From: Lysinibacillus sp. SGAir0095
GTDB taxonomy: Bacteria; Bacillota; Bacilli; Bacillales_A; Planococcaceae
Reading direction: 5' to 3'
NCBI RefSeq assembly: GCF_005491425.1
Contig: NZ_CP028083.1
Coordinates: 768,001-832,000, forward strand
DNA length: 64,000 nucleotides
A program made the position numbers and the translations under genes. A model generated the notes under the pieces. The model made no database searches. It was not told the origin of the DNA and saw only the letters and a program-made list of their open reading frames with translations. Below are positions 27,136 to 35,438 of this stretch, one piece after another (position 1 is the stretch's first letter; every line of letters begins with the position of its first letter).

Positions 27136-28630
27136 TTCCAATTTGTTAGCGAGAAATGCCCGAAAATATTCAAACAATGAAGCGGTAATCTGTCACGGAA
27201 GAAGAGTTTCCTATAAAGAGTTGGATCATCAAGTGACTCGTCTAAGTAATGCATTGTTAGCTCATGGAATAAAACAAGAGGACAAAGTGATTCTTTTTAT
27301 GCCAAATGTTTTGGAATTTGTTGTAAGCTATTTTGCTGTACAACGAATTGGGGGAATTGTTGTGCCTGTTAATGCCAAGTTTACTCTGTCAGAAGTTGAA
27401 TATGTAGCCGAGCATTCAGAAGCGAAGGCCATTCTAGCACACGAAGCTATTTTCGTAGCCGTTGAAAAACTCTCAACGATCCCTTTAAAAATTAAAACAG
27501 GTGAGGCAACCAACGAATGGTTAAGCTACACACAGCTTTTAACAGAAAGCGAGAGTACCCCTATTGATTGTCAGCTAGTGGAAGATGACCTATCCACAAT
27601 CCTTTATACTTCAGGAACCACTGGTAAACCAAAGGGCGTTCTATTTAGCTATCGAAATATCCTAGCCGTTTCGCAAATGATAGCAATTGAGATGGAAGTG
27701 AAACCGGAAAGTCGCATTCTATTGATGATGCCATTAACTCATTCTGCACCATTGCATTTATTTTTAATGTCAGGAGTATTAGTAGGGGCAACTCTTGTCC
27801 TAACACCTACGTTCACGCCAGATTTGTTGATTGACTCAGTTGAATATGAAAAAACAACGCATTTCTTTGGAGCACCTGTAGCTTATTTAGTAACGGCATC
27901 TCACTCAAGACTTCAAGGGGCTGATCTTTCCTCGATGAAATGGTGGATTTATGGTGGAGCACCACTTTCTGAAAAGGAAATCCACTTTATTCAACAAGCC
28001 TTTAAGACGGATAATTTAATGTGCGTTTATGGATTAACTGAAGCTGGGCCGAGTGGAGCTTTATTGTTTAATCATGAACATGAGCAAAAGGCGGGAAGCA
28101 TTGGAAAGCGTGCTCCTTTTGGAACAGAGCTTCGCATTATAAATGAAGATGGTGAAGATGTGGCAGCGGGTGAAATCGGTGAAGTGATTTTATATGGTGA
28201 AGGGAATATGGTTGGTTATTATCGAGACGAAGAAGCGACAAAGGCTGCACTTCTTGATGGTTGGGTAAAAACCGGTGATTTAGCGCAATTCGATGAGGAC
28301 GGGTATATTTGGATTGTTGACCGAAAGAAAGACGTCATTATTTCGGGTGGTGTTAATATTTATCCAAAAGAAATCGAGGACCGCATGCTTCAATTTGATG
28401 GCATCTTTGAAGTTGCAGTTATAGGTGTACCTCATGAAGAATGGGGAGAAACGGTAAAAGCAGTCTTTGCAGCAAAAAAGCCCATTGAAGAAGAAATGCT
28501 CAAAGACTATTTAACTGAACACCTTGCAAAATATAAAGTTCCGAGGGTTTACGAACAAGTGGATGCATTACCACGAAACGCTTCAGGAAAAATACTAAAA
28601 CAAAAATTGAAGCAACAGGTGGTGAACTAA
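27128..28630 (+). CDS. AMP-dependent acyl-CoA synthetase (class I adenylate-forming)
   Basis: Activates a carboxylic acid to its CoA thioester through an acyl-AMP; probably cytoplasmic or membrane-associated. The P-loop YTSGTTGKPKG (near residue 160), the ATP/Mg motif GLTEAGPSG, TGDLAQFDEDGYIWIVDRKKD and the C-terminal catalytic Lys in NASGKILK are present. ATG 27128 (500 aa) overlaps the end of the MerR gene by eight bases and follows AGGGAGAG. Acid chain length cannot be read from sequence; the neighbours suggest a fatty or branched-chain acid. Confidence 0.88.
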   Translation: MNSSNLLARNARKYSNNEAVICHGRRVSYKELDHQVTRLSNALLAHGIKQEDKVILFMPNVLEFVVSYFAVQRIGGIVVPVNAKFTLSEVEYVAEHSEAKAILAHEAIFVAVEKLSTIPLKIKTGEATNEWLSYTQLLTESESTPIDCQLVEDDLSTILYTSGTTGKPKGVLFSYRNILAVSQMIAIEMEVKPESRILLMMPLTHSAPLHLFLMSGVLVGATLVLTPTFTPDLLIDSVEYEKTTHFFGAPVAYLVTASHSRLQGADLSSMKWWIYGGAPLSEKEIHFIQQAFKTDNLMCVYGLTEAGPSGALLFNHEHEQKAGSIGKRAPFGTELRIINEDGEDVAAGEIGEVILYGEGNMVGYYRDEEATKAALLDGWVKTGDLAQFDEDGYIWIVDRKKDVIISGGVNIYPKEIEDRMLQFDGIFEVAVIGVPHEEWGETVKAVFAAKKPIEEEMLKDYLTEHLAKYKVPRVYEQVDALPRNASGKILKQKLKQQVVN

Positions 28631-30298
28631 ATGAAAGTTTTACAGTCTATTAGTAAGCGAGAAACAAATTTTTTTGAAAATGACGAGACACTTCATAAAA
28701 TACTAGAGCAAATGCTCGAGCCGCAGCTTTTAGATTATGCCAAGCGAGAATTGCAGGATTTTGGCGAGCTGGTCGCTGGAGAAATTGATGAACGGGCAAA
28801 GCATACAGACCGGGAAGGAGAGCCTCGCCTCAAACGCTATAATCGTTATGGAGAGGAAATTTCAGAAGTATGGGTCAATGAAGGGTATAAAAAAACCATC
28901 AAGCAATCCTATAACACAGGAATCGTTGGCTATGTCCATAAAGAAATTCCGCAGTTGGGAAAAAAGGGAAACTATGTTTATAGTTTTGCACAAGGCTATT
29001 TGCTTTCTCATTCTGAACCTGGTTTTTATTGTCCTGTGACTTTAACAATGGCAACAGCCTATTTACTGGATCATTATGCAAGTGAGGAATTAAGGGCACG
29101 CTTCCTTCCGCATGTCTGTTCAACGGGAGATGTGGAATTATTTGAGGGGGCTACCTTCTTAACGGAACGTCAGGGTGGCTCTGATGTAGGTGCAAATGTG
29201 GTCGAGGCCCGTTTTGATGGCGAAAACTATCGATTATATGGAGAAAAATACTTTGCTTCAAATGCAGGGATGTGTGGGGTGGCCATGGTATTGGCCCGTA
29301 TAGCAAACGCACCCTCAGGATCAAAGGGATTAACACTTTTCGCTGTACCTTGGAAAAAAGAAGATGGCTCAGTAAATGGACTTCGAATTCGACGATTAAA
29401 GGATAAATTAGGCGTTCGAGCAGTGCCATCCGGGGAAGTTGAGTTTGATGGAGCTCATGCCTATATTGTTGGGGACCCAAGTAAAGGAATTTACTATATG
29501 CTCGAAGCTTTAAATCTATCCAGAATATGTAATGCCATTGCTTCCATCGGGATTATGAGACGAGCATTTCTAGAAGCGAAGCATTATGTATCAAATCGTG
29601 AGGCTTTCGGCAAAAGCTTAACAAATTATCCAATGATTCAGGATTCCTTAGCAAAATTTGCAGCGAAACTACATGTGGAAGTGGCTACTACATTTGATTT
29701 AATTCAACAGTATGATCGTATTACTCAGGGGAGGGGGTCTTCGAAAGAAACCATTTTAAATCGTTTGTACATTGCTATCTTGAAGAAGGAAACAGCAGAA
29801 CAAGCGGTGAAATTTGCAAGTGAGGCCATCGAACTTCATGGAGGGAATGGCTATATCGAGGACTTTGTCACACCAAGATTATTACGGGATGCACAAGTGT
29901 TAACGGTTTGGGAAGGAACAGCGAATATTTTAGCATTGGATGTTATTCGTTTATTTAAAAAATATGAAGCACACATTCTTTTTGTTGAAGAAATGAACAA
30001 TAGATTACAGGATATCCCGGCATCAAACTTGAAACAAATCGTTGAAAATCAATTAAATGAAATTGAAAAACAATTACAGCTATTTATTACTCTAGATGAT
30101 GCTGCCCAAACCTATGAAGCAAAAGGGATTGCGGAAAAAATGGCACTTATTTATGAAAGTGTCATTGCTGTTGAATGGGCAAGTCAACACGGAGGGAAAT
30201 TTGAAAAACTAGCTGAGATATATCTAGAAGAAACTTGGAAGCTGCGTAAACTAGGTGATCCAATGATTACGGTCCAATACTTTCATGAAATAATCTAA
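28631..30298 (+). CDS. Acyl-CoA dehydrogenase family protein (long, AidB-like)
   Basis: FAD flavoenzyme that introduces an alpha-beta double bond in an acyl-CoA. At 555 aa it is longer than the usual 380-aa enzymes and has an N-terminal extension plus a helical C-terminal extension, as in AidB-type members. Visible: TERQGGSDVGAN (FAD/substrate loop), the KLGVRAVPSGEV segment, EAFGKSL, and a C-terminal TVWEGTANILALDV. The expected catalytic base lies near that end and was not verified. The start is directly after the ligase stop (TAAATG), so the two are translationally coupled. Confidence 0.82.
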   Translation: MKVLQSISKRETNFFENDETLHKILEQMLEPQLLDYAKRELQDFGELVAGEIDERAKHTDREGEPRLKRYNRYGEEISEVWVNEGYKKTIKQSYNTGIVGYVHKEIPQLGKKGNYVYSFAQGYLLSHSEPGFYCPVTLTMATAYLLDHYASEELRARFLPHVCSTGDVELFEGATFLTERQGGSDVGANVVEARFDGENYRLYGEKYFASNAGMCGVAMVLARIANAPSGSKGLTLFAVPWKKEDGSVNGLRIRRLKDKLGVRAVPSGEVEFDGAHAYIVGDPSKGIYYMLEALNLSRICNAIASIGIMRRAFLEAKHYVSNREAFGKSLTNYPMIQDSLAKFAAKLHVEVATTFDLIQQYDRITQGRGSSKETILNRLYIAILKKETAEQAVKFASEAIELHGGNGYIEDFVTPRLLRDAQVLTVWEGTANILALDVIRLFKKYEAHILFVEEMNNRLQDIPASNLKQIVENQLNEIEKQLQLFITLDDAAQTYEAKGIAEKMALIYESVIAVEWASQHGGKFEKLAEIYLEETWKLRKLGDPMITVQYFHEII

Positions 30299-30303
30299 TA
30301 TTA

Positions 30304-30338
30304 AAAAGAGAGCTCCATTTTGAAATGGCGCTCTTTTT
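30304..30338 (+). terminator. Terminator of the MerR/acyl-CoA operon
   Basis: AAAGAGAGCTCCATTT pairs with AAATGGCGCTCTTT (one mismatch), with T-run. It is six bases after the dehydrogenase stop and ends the three-gene operon. Confidence 0.88.
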
Positions 30339-30445
30339 CATTTTATAATTCATATTAAGTTAGTAAGAATTGACGGATGGAAGATCCAAAAAGTAAAATG
30401 GCTGTATGATGTAGTACGGATTTCGTTAAATGAGGAGATGATCAT

Positions 30446-31636
30446 TTGAAAAGTCTATTTATTAAAACGGAGGAACAAAGGAAATGGTTAGAAAAATTGG
30501 CATCCTTAAAAGAGGAATTTAAAAACAATGCCCAACAAATTGATGAGCAATCTGTCTTTCCTCATGAACATATACAGAAGCTAAGAGAAATTGGCTATAC
30601 AAAAATTACTCTACCAAAAGAATTAGGGGGAGAGGGTTTTAGTGTTTATGATGCGATTTTAATACAGGAAACACTGGCGAGCTACGACGGAAGTACTGCA
30701 CTTTCCATAGGTTGGACGGTATTAACGGTAGGTGAGTTATTTGAAAATAAATACTGGGAACCTGTGAAACTAGAGAACTTTGCTAAAGCGGTAGAAAAAG
30801 GCGCAATCATCAATAGGGCGGTAAGTGAAGCAGCAACAGGTAGCCCCATTCGAGGAGGGCGTCCTGGAACTACAGCAAAACGAAATGGTGACAAGTGGGT
30901 AATTACTGGACGTAAAAGTTATACAACTGGATTACCCGAGCTAGATTACTTTTTAACCTCGGCATGGATTGAGGAAGAGGAAAAAATCGGTTTCTTCTTA
31001 ATACATAAAGATACACCAGGTATTACTATTGAAGAGACGTGGGATGTTATTGCGATGCGGGGAACAGGTAGTCATGATTTTGTATTAAGTGAAGTGCAAT
31101 TAGAAGAATCAGATCTAGTTGAAGTTCCTAACTATACGACTGGCTTTAAATTGAATGGGTGGCTACTGGTCATTCCTGCAACATACTTAGGAATTGCACA
31201 GGCAGCACGTGATTATGCCATACAATTTGCAAATACCCATTCACCAAATAGCATTCAAGGAACAATTGCATCATTACCGAATGTTCAAGCGTTACTTGGA
31301 GAAATTGAACTGGAGCTAGCTAAAGCACGCTTCGCTTTGTATGGTGCAGCACAAAGCTATGTGGATTTAAAAAATAGAGAACAAAATGGTAGAACGTTAA
31401 CGGTAGCGGAAGGTGAAGTAATTGTCAATGCAGTAAACGTGGCTAAACATACAGTAACCAATGCTGCCATCACTGTAGTGGATAAAGCAATGCGAGTTGT
31501 AGGCGCAAAGAGTCTGCAACGCACAAATCCGCTTCAGCGTTATTACCGTGATGTACGAGCGGGTCTCCATAACCCACCAATGGATGATTTAACAATTAAG
31601 AAATTAGCTGAATTAGTTCTGAAACAAAATGACTGA
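30446..31636 (+). CDS. Acyl-CoA dehydrogenase family protein (YdbM-like)
   Basis: 396-aa flavoprotein of the acyl-CoA dehydrogenase superfamily, similar to B. subtilis YdbM. The helical N-terminal domain is followed by a beta domain (KWVITGRKSYTTGLPELDY) and a C-terminal helical domain. It lacks the EG-T-EI signature of classical enzymes at its C-terminus, so it may be a desulfurisation- or hydroxylase-type member. TTG start 30446 with GAGGAG eight bases upstream. Independent of the upstream operon, which ends in a terminator. Confidence 0.8.
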   Translation: MKSLFIKTEEQRKWLEKLASLKEEFKNNAQQIDEQSVFPHEHIQKLREIGYTKITLPKELGGEGFSVYDAILIQETLASYDGSTALSIGWTVLTVGELFENKYWEPVKLENFAKAVEKGAIINRAVSEAATGSPIRGGRPGTTAKRNGDKWVITGRKSYTTGLPELDYFLTSAWIEEEEKIGFFLIHKDTPGITIEETWDVIAMRGTGSHDFVLSEVQLEESDLVEVPNYTTGFKLNGWLLVIPATYLGIAQAARDYAIQFANTHSPNSIQGTIASLPNVQALLGEIELELAKARFALYGAAQSYVDLKNREQNGRTLTVAEGEVIVNAVNVAKHTVTNAAITVVDKAMRVVGAKSLQRTNPLQRYYRDVRAGLHNPPMDDLTIKKLAELVLKQND

Positions 31637-31739
31637 TACGATAGATTAGGAGGCTTTGTTTTTCATCAAGCAATGAAAGCGAAAGTTTTATACATTCTTT
31701 TCCATAATTAAAGTATAATAGAAAGAAATAATTTCATAA

Positions 31740-31912
31740 GTAGTAAAGGTCTTTTTGCTAGACTAGCAAAAAGAGTAAAAGGGAAGTTGGTGAAAGTCCA
31801 ACGCTGTCCCGCAACTGTAAATGGGAGTGGCCCTGCAATCCACTGTTACAAGAAGTGTGTAATGGGAAGGAAGGGAGCACGATGAACATAAGCCAGGAGA
31901 CCTGCCTTTATG
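31740..31912 (+). promoter_or_regulatory. Cobalamin (adenosylcobalamin) riboswitch
   Basis: Contains the conserved B12-element core in order: GGGAAG-n-GGTGAAAGTCC (31781-31799), the B12 box GCTGTCCCGCAACTGTAA (near 31803-31820), a GGAGTGG-ATCCACT stem, GGGAAGG (31864-31870) and AGCCAGGAGACCTGCC (31891-31906). P1 can form between AGTAAAGG and CCTTTAT. A TATAAT at 31714-31719 lies suitably upstream. It precedes corrinoid uptake and adenosylation genes and a terminator at 31982, so it acts as an off switch when B12 is plentiful (known for the class). Confidence 0.95.
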
Positions 31913-31981
31913 ATGATAGATTCACACCTTACGAGGATAGGGGGAGTACAAGGATTGTAATGATATCAATTACTGAACCGT

Positions 31982-32015
31982 CTCCCTATTTTGGCTAGGG
32001 AGGCTTTTTATTTTT
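31982..32015 (+). terminator. Riboswitch-controlled terminator
   Basis: CTCCCTA, loop TTTTGGC, TAGGGAG followed by a T-rich tract. ATAGGG (about 31937-31942) upstream can pair with CCCTAT of the left arm, giving an antiterminator alternative. Confidence 0.85.
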
Positions 32016-32105
32016 GTGAAATGGCAAGAAAAACAATATGATAAAAACGATTTTAATTTCTACTAAAAAATATAATAATGTAAAGAATAGTCTTGAGGTA
32101 ACATT

Positions 32106-33101
32106 GTGAAAAAAAGAATGATGCTTGCTTATAGTTCATCAATAGTTATTTTGTTAGTTAGCATTTGGCTTGGGGTGTCCATTGGTTCAGCAGATGTCCC
32201 CATCTCAACATTATGGGATGACGAAACAAATCCCAGTGCTTACAGTATTTTATGGGGCATTCGAATGCCTCGCGTTATATTAGCAGGTCTGATCGGCGCC
32301 TCATTAGCAATTGCAGGGGCAGCCTTTCAAGGGTTGCTAAAAAACCCTTTAGCTGATCCATATACGCTTGGAATTTCTTCAGGAGCTTCTGTTGGTGCAG
32401 TGGCAACAATTTTCTTTAGTCTTTCAATACCTGTAATAGGGACATACACCCTGCCACTTTTCGGCATGGTTGGGGCATTTTTGACGATGCTTCTCGTATT
32501 AACCTTTGCCCGTTTCATCGATCGCTCCATGAAAATGGAAACACTTATTTTAACTGGAGTAATATTCAGTTCATTTTTGGGATCGTGTATTTCGTTAATG
32601 ATTGCGCTTACTGGCCAACAGCTACGTGAAATTACAAGCTGGTTACTTGGCAGTGTATCTATGCGTGGATGGCCATATGTCCAAATGATTTTGCCCTTTG
32701 TTTTGATTGGGGTCATACTTTTGTGGCTTAACCGAAGAGAATTAAATGCAATGATGTATGGTGATGAACGAGCACAGGCCTTGGGTGTAAACGTAAAGTT
32801 TAGGAAGTATGCGATTTTAACTGGAGGTTCGATGCTTACGGGAGCCGCAGTTGCAGTATCTGGTACCATTGGCTTTGTTGGGTTAGTCGTTCCTCATATG
32901 ACGCGTATGCTTTGGGGAACGGATCATCGTCATTTATTGACCTTATCCTTTTTAAATGGAGCAAGTCTGTTGATTATTTGTGATCTGGTCTCTAGGACGA
33001 TTATCACACCATCAGAATTGCCAATTGGTGTGATTACAGCCTTTATTGGCGCACCTGTCTTTTCATATATCTTCTTTAAACAACGAAGAAGCAGGGGGTG
33101 A
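32106..33101 (+). CDS. yvrB: Vitamin B12/corrinoid ABC permease (BtuC/FecCD family)
   Basis: 331-aa integral membrane permease with about nine to ten helices, from the iron-siderophore/B12 family. Visible traits: RMPRVILAGLIGASLAIAGA, GLLKNPLADPYTLGISSGA and GFVGLVVPHMTR (coupling helix). B12 specificity comes from the riboswitch upstream and the neighbours, not the sequence itself. GTG start 32106 with GAGGT eight bases before. No substrate-binding protein gene is present in the cluster, unlike B. subtilis yvrC-yvrB-yvrA. Confidence 0.88.
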   Translation: MKKRMMLAYSSSIVILLVSIWLGVSIGSADVPISTLWDDETNPSAYSILWGIRMPRVILAGLIGASLAIAGAAFQGLLKNPLADPYTLGISSGASVGAVATIFFSLSIPVIGTYTLPLFGMVGAFLTMLLVLTFARFIDRSMKMETLILTGVIFSSFLGSCISLMIALTGQQLREITSWLLGSVSMRGWPYVQMILPFVLIGVILLWLNRRELNAMMYGDERAQALGVNVKFRKYAILTGGSMLTGAAVAVSGTIGFVGLVVPHMTRMLWGTDHRHLLTLSFLNGASLLIICDLVSRTIITPSELPIGVITAFIGAPVFSYIFFKQRRSRG

Positions 33102-33105
33102 AGAT

Positions 33106-34569
33106 ATGCTACAGGTTCAAAATATTTCAGGTGGTTACGGAGCAACCCCCATTCTATCAAATATTACATTTCAAGTAGAAAAAGGCAAAATGGTTGGAAT
33201 TCTAGGACCAAATGGATGCGGAAAGTCAACCTTATTAAAGGTAATCAGTGGCATAATGAGTCCTACTTTTGGAACGGTCCACATAGATGGAGCAGAAATA
33301 GGTGAATACTCAACTCGTGAGTTAGCAAGAAAAATGACGATCTTACCTCAACTACATGCAACAGCCTTTTCGAGTACAGTTCGTGATACCGTGTCAATTG
33401 GCCGGTACCCACATCAATCAGGCTTCTTCTCAAGTTGGGGAGCAGAAGATGAAAGTGCAGTAAAAAAGGCAATGCAGCAGACGGATATCCAAAAATATGA
33501 AAATCACTATTTGGAATTTCTATCCGGTGGGGAGCAGCAAAGAGTTTTCATTGCACAAGCACTTGCACAGGCCTCAAGTTTACTGTTACTTGATGAGCCG
33601 ACAAATCATTTAGATATTGCACATCAAAAGCAAATATTAGATATGATCCGTAAGGAAGTTACCGAAAATAATTTAACAGTTGTTTCCGTATTCCATGATA
33701 TTAACCTGGCGTCACTCTACTGTGATGAAATACTTTTAATGGAAAAGGGTAAAGTCAGAGCTAATGGTGCCCCACATGAGGTATTACTTGAAGAACAAAT
33801 TATGGCTGTTTATGATACAGGGATTTCTATACAAGCACATCCCGAACAACCAAAGCCGCAAATGACAATTTTACCTGAATTACGAGAACAAGCTGAAGAA
33901 AAAGTGATTACAGAAGGGCATTTAACAATAAAAGATGAATATGTTGAATTTAAATCCGATTTTCCTTTAAGGGTGCTTTCATCGGCAGTACATAATGCGG
34001 GAATGGGTTGGTATGCGAGCTTCATCAATCGGACAGTAAACCCGGATTATGATATTGAGCATGTAAAGGAAGAATATTTTCAGTATTTAATAAATGAAGG
34101 ATTTTCTCCAACAAATACGGTTGGAATGATGACTGCTGTTGATACCAAAGGTGCTGTAATTAAGAAATATGGGATTTCCTCTGGTGAAGTATTCGTTGTA
34201 GTAACCGCTGGAGTTGGCAATGCCATTGACGTTTCACAAAGTTATAGACGTAACAATTCCTCTTATGTCGGAACCATTAATACGTGGGTAATTATTAATG
34301 GAAAATTATCTGATGAAGCTTTTGTGCAAGCGATGATGACAGCAACAGAAAGCAAATCGAAGGCACTTCAGCATGAAGAGGTATACGATTTAGTTTCCAA
34401 TACAATTGCGACAGGGACACCAACAGATAGTTTACTGATCGCCGCAACGCAGTCAGGGGAGTTAATGCAATATGGAGGACCAATTACTGAGGTCGGTCAA
34501 GTAATTGGTAGAGGCGTATTTGAAGCGACCGTAGAAGCGATTCAATCTTATCGAAAAGGGGATAGATAG
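33106..34569 (+). CDS. yvrA: BtuD-type ATPase fused to CbiZ adenosylcobinamide amidohydrolase
   Basis: Two-domain 487-aa protein. Residues about 1-255 are an ABC ATPase: Walker A GPNGCGKST, signature LSGGEQQR, Walker B LLLLDEPTNHLD. Residues about 280-487 match CbiZ, which removes the aminopropanol side chain of (adenosyl)cobinamide so that the ring can re-enter B12 synthesis; VVVTAGVGNAIDV and GTINTWVIING fit this family. Fusion couples corrinoid import with remodelling (inference). Start ATG 33106 has GGGGGTGA upstream; earlier in-frame codons lie inside the permease gene. Confidence 0.9.
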   Translation: MLQVQNISGGYGATPILSNITFQVEKGKMVGILGPNGCGKSTLLKVISGIMSPTFGTVHIDGAEIGEYSTRELARKMTILPQLHATAFSSTVRDTVSIGRYPHQSGFFSSWGAEDESAVKKAMQQTDIQKYENHYLEFLSGGEQQRVFIAQALAQASSLLLLDEPTNHLDIAHQKQILDMIRKEVTENNLTVVSVFHDINLASLYCDEILLMEKGKVRANGAPHEVLLEEQIMAVYDTGISIQAHPEQPKPQMTILPELREQAEEKVITEGHLTIKDEYVEFKSDFPLRVLSSAVHNAGMGWYASFINRTVNPDYDIEHVKEEYFQYLINEGFSPTNTVGMMTAVDTKGAVIKKYGISSGEVFVVVTAGVGNAIDVSQSYRRNNSSYVGTINTWVIINGKLSDEAFVQAMMTATESKSKALQHEEVYDLVSNTIATGTPTDSLLIAATQSGELMQYGGPITEVGQVIGRGVFEATVEAIQSYRKGDR

Positions 34570-34570
34570 T

Positions 34571-35131
34571 ATGAAACTTTACACAAAAACAGGGGATAAA
34601 GGCAAAACGAGTTTAATGGGAGGACGCGTTAGTAAGGATGATTTGCGTGTAGAGGCGTATGGCACAATCGACGAGCTAAATTCATTTATTGGCAAGGCTG
34701 TAACAGAATTAGACCCAGCTGTTTTCAAAGACTTACTCGAAGATCTTGAAACAATTCAGCATGAGTTGTTCGATTGTGGCGGTGATTTGGCAAATGTCAT
34801 GAAAGAACGTAAATATACATTGCAGGAAGCATCTATAGAAGTGTTGGAAAAAAGAATTGATGCACTTTCAGATGAAGCTCCACCTTTGAAAAGATTTATC
34901 CTGCCAGGGGGGACACCAGCTGCCTCAACTCTCCACATTGCTCGTACAGTTACACGTAGAGCTGAACGTCGAGTTGTCACGCTGATAAACGAAGTAGAGG
35001 ATGTGCATGTGATTGTACAAAAATATCTAAATCGTTTATCGGATTACTTCTTTGCTGCTGCGCGTGTGGTTAACTTCCGATCGAACGTCAAAGATATCGA
35101 ATATATTCGTAGTGGAGATGTATTTAAATAA
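34571..35131 (+). CDS. yvqK: Cob(I)alamin adenosyltransferase, PduO type
   Basis: Transfers the adenosyl group from ATP to cob(I)alamin or cobinamide, making the coenzyme form used by IcmF. 186 aa, trimeric helical-bundle family. Recognised by KLYTKTGDKGKTSLMGG, EAYGTIDELNSFIG, PGGTPAAS and RTVTRRAERR with its ATP/corrinoid-binding Arg. ATG 34571 is one base after the CbiZ-fusion stop, so expression is coupled and riboswitch-controlled. It is clearly PduO-type, not CobA/BtuR. Confidence 0.95.
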   Translation: MKLYTKTGDKGKTSLMGGRVSKDDLRVEAYGTIDELNSFIGKAVTELDPAVFKDLLEDLETIQHELFDCGGDLANVMKERKYTLQEASIEVLEKRIDALSDEAPPLKRFILPGGTPAASTLHIARTVTRRAERRVVTLINEVEDVHVIVQKYLNRLSDYFFAAARVVNFRSNVKDIEYIRSGDVFK

Positions 35132-35136
35132 GCAAT

Positions 35137-35177
35137 AAAAAACAATCCTTCTGAACGGGATTGTTTTTTTTTTTTTT
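35137..35177 (+). terminator. Terminator of the B12 uptake operon
   Basis: AAAAACAATCC, TTCTGAAC loop, GGATTGTT followed by about 14 T, nearly adjoining the yvqK stop. Confidence 0.93.
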
Positions 35178-35304
35178 CTATATATTCATTTCTGTTATTA
35201 AGGAAATAGCACTGCTATTATAGTGTTAACGAATTAAACTAGTAGAAAAAATAAGTATAATTAACAATATATCAATAAATTATTAGAAATATTCGAACAA
35301 CGCA

Positions 35305-35334
35305 TTGACTGAATGCTCATTCATAATTTACAAT
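35305..35334 (+). promoter_or_regulatory. Promoter of fadF with an overlapping TetR-type palindrome
   Basis: -35 TTGACT (35305-35310), 18-bp spacer, -10 TACAAT (35329-35334). The perfect palindrome TGAATGCTCATTCA (35310-35323) overlaps the -35 and spacer. Its half-sites match the FadR half-site TGAATGA of B. subtilis, but the two halves are about four bases closer. A repressor bound here would block RNA polymerase; the TetR gene at 42456 is the obvious candidate. Confidence 0.7.
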
Positions 35335-35438
35335 AGAGACATAAAAAAGAGGGTTTTTGAATAATATTATAGAATATTTTAAGACTGCTCAAGTAAGTTT
35401 TTTAAACAAAGGGGAAAAAGGGAAAAGGGGGAGAAAAT

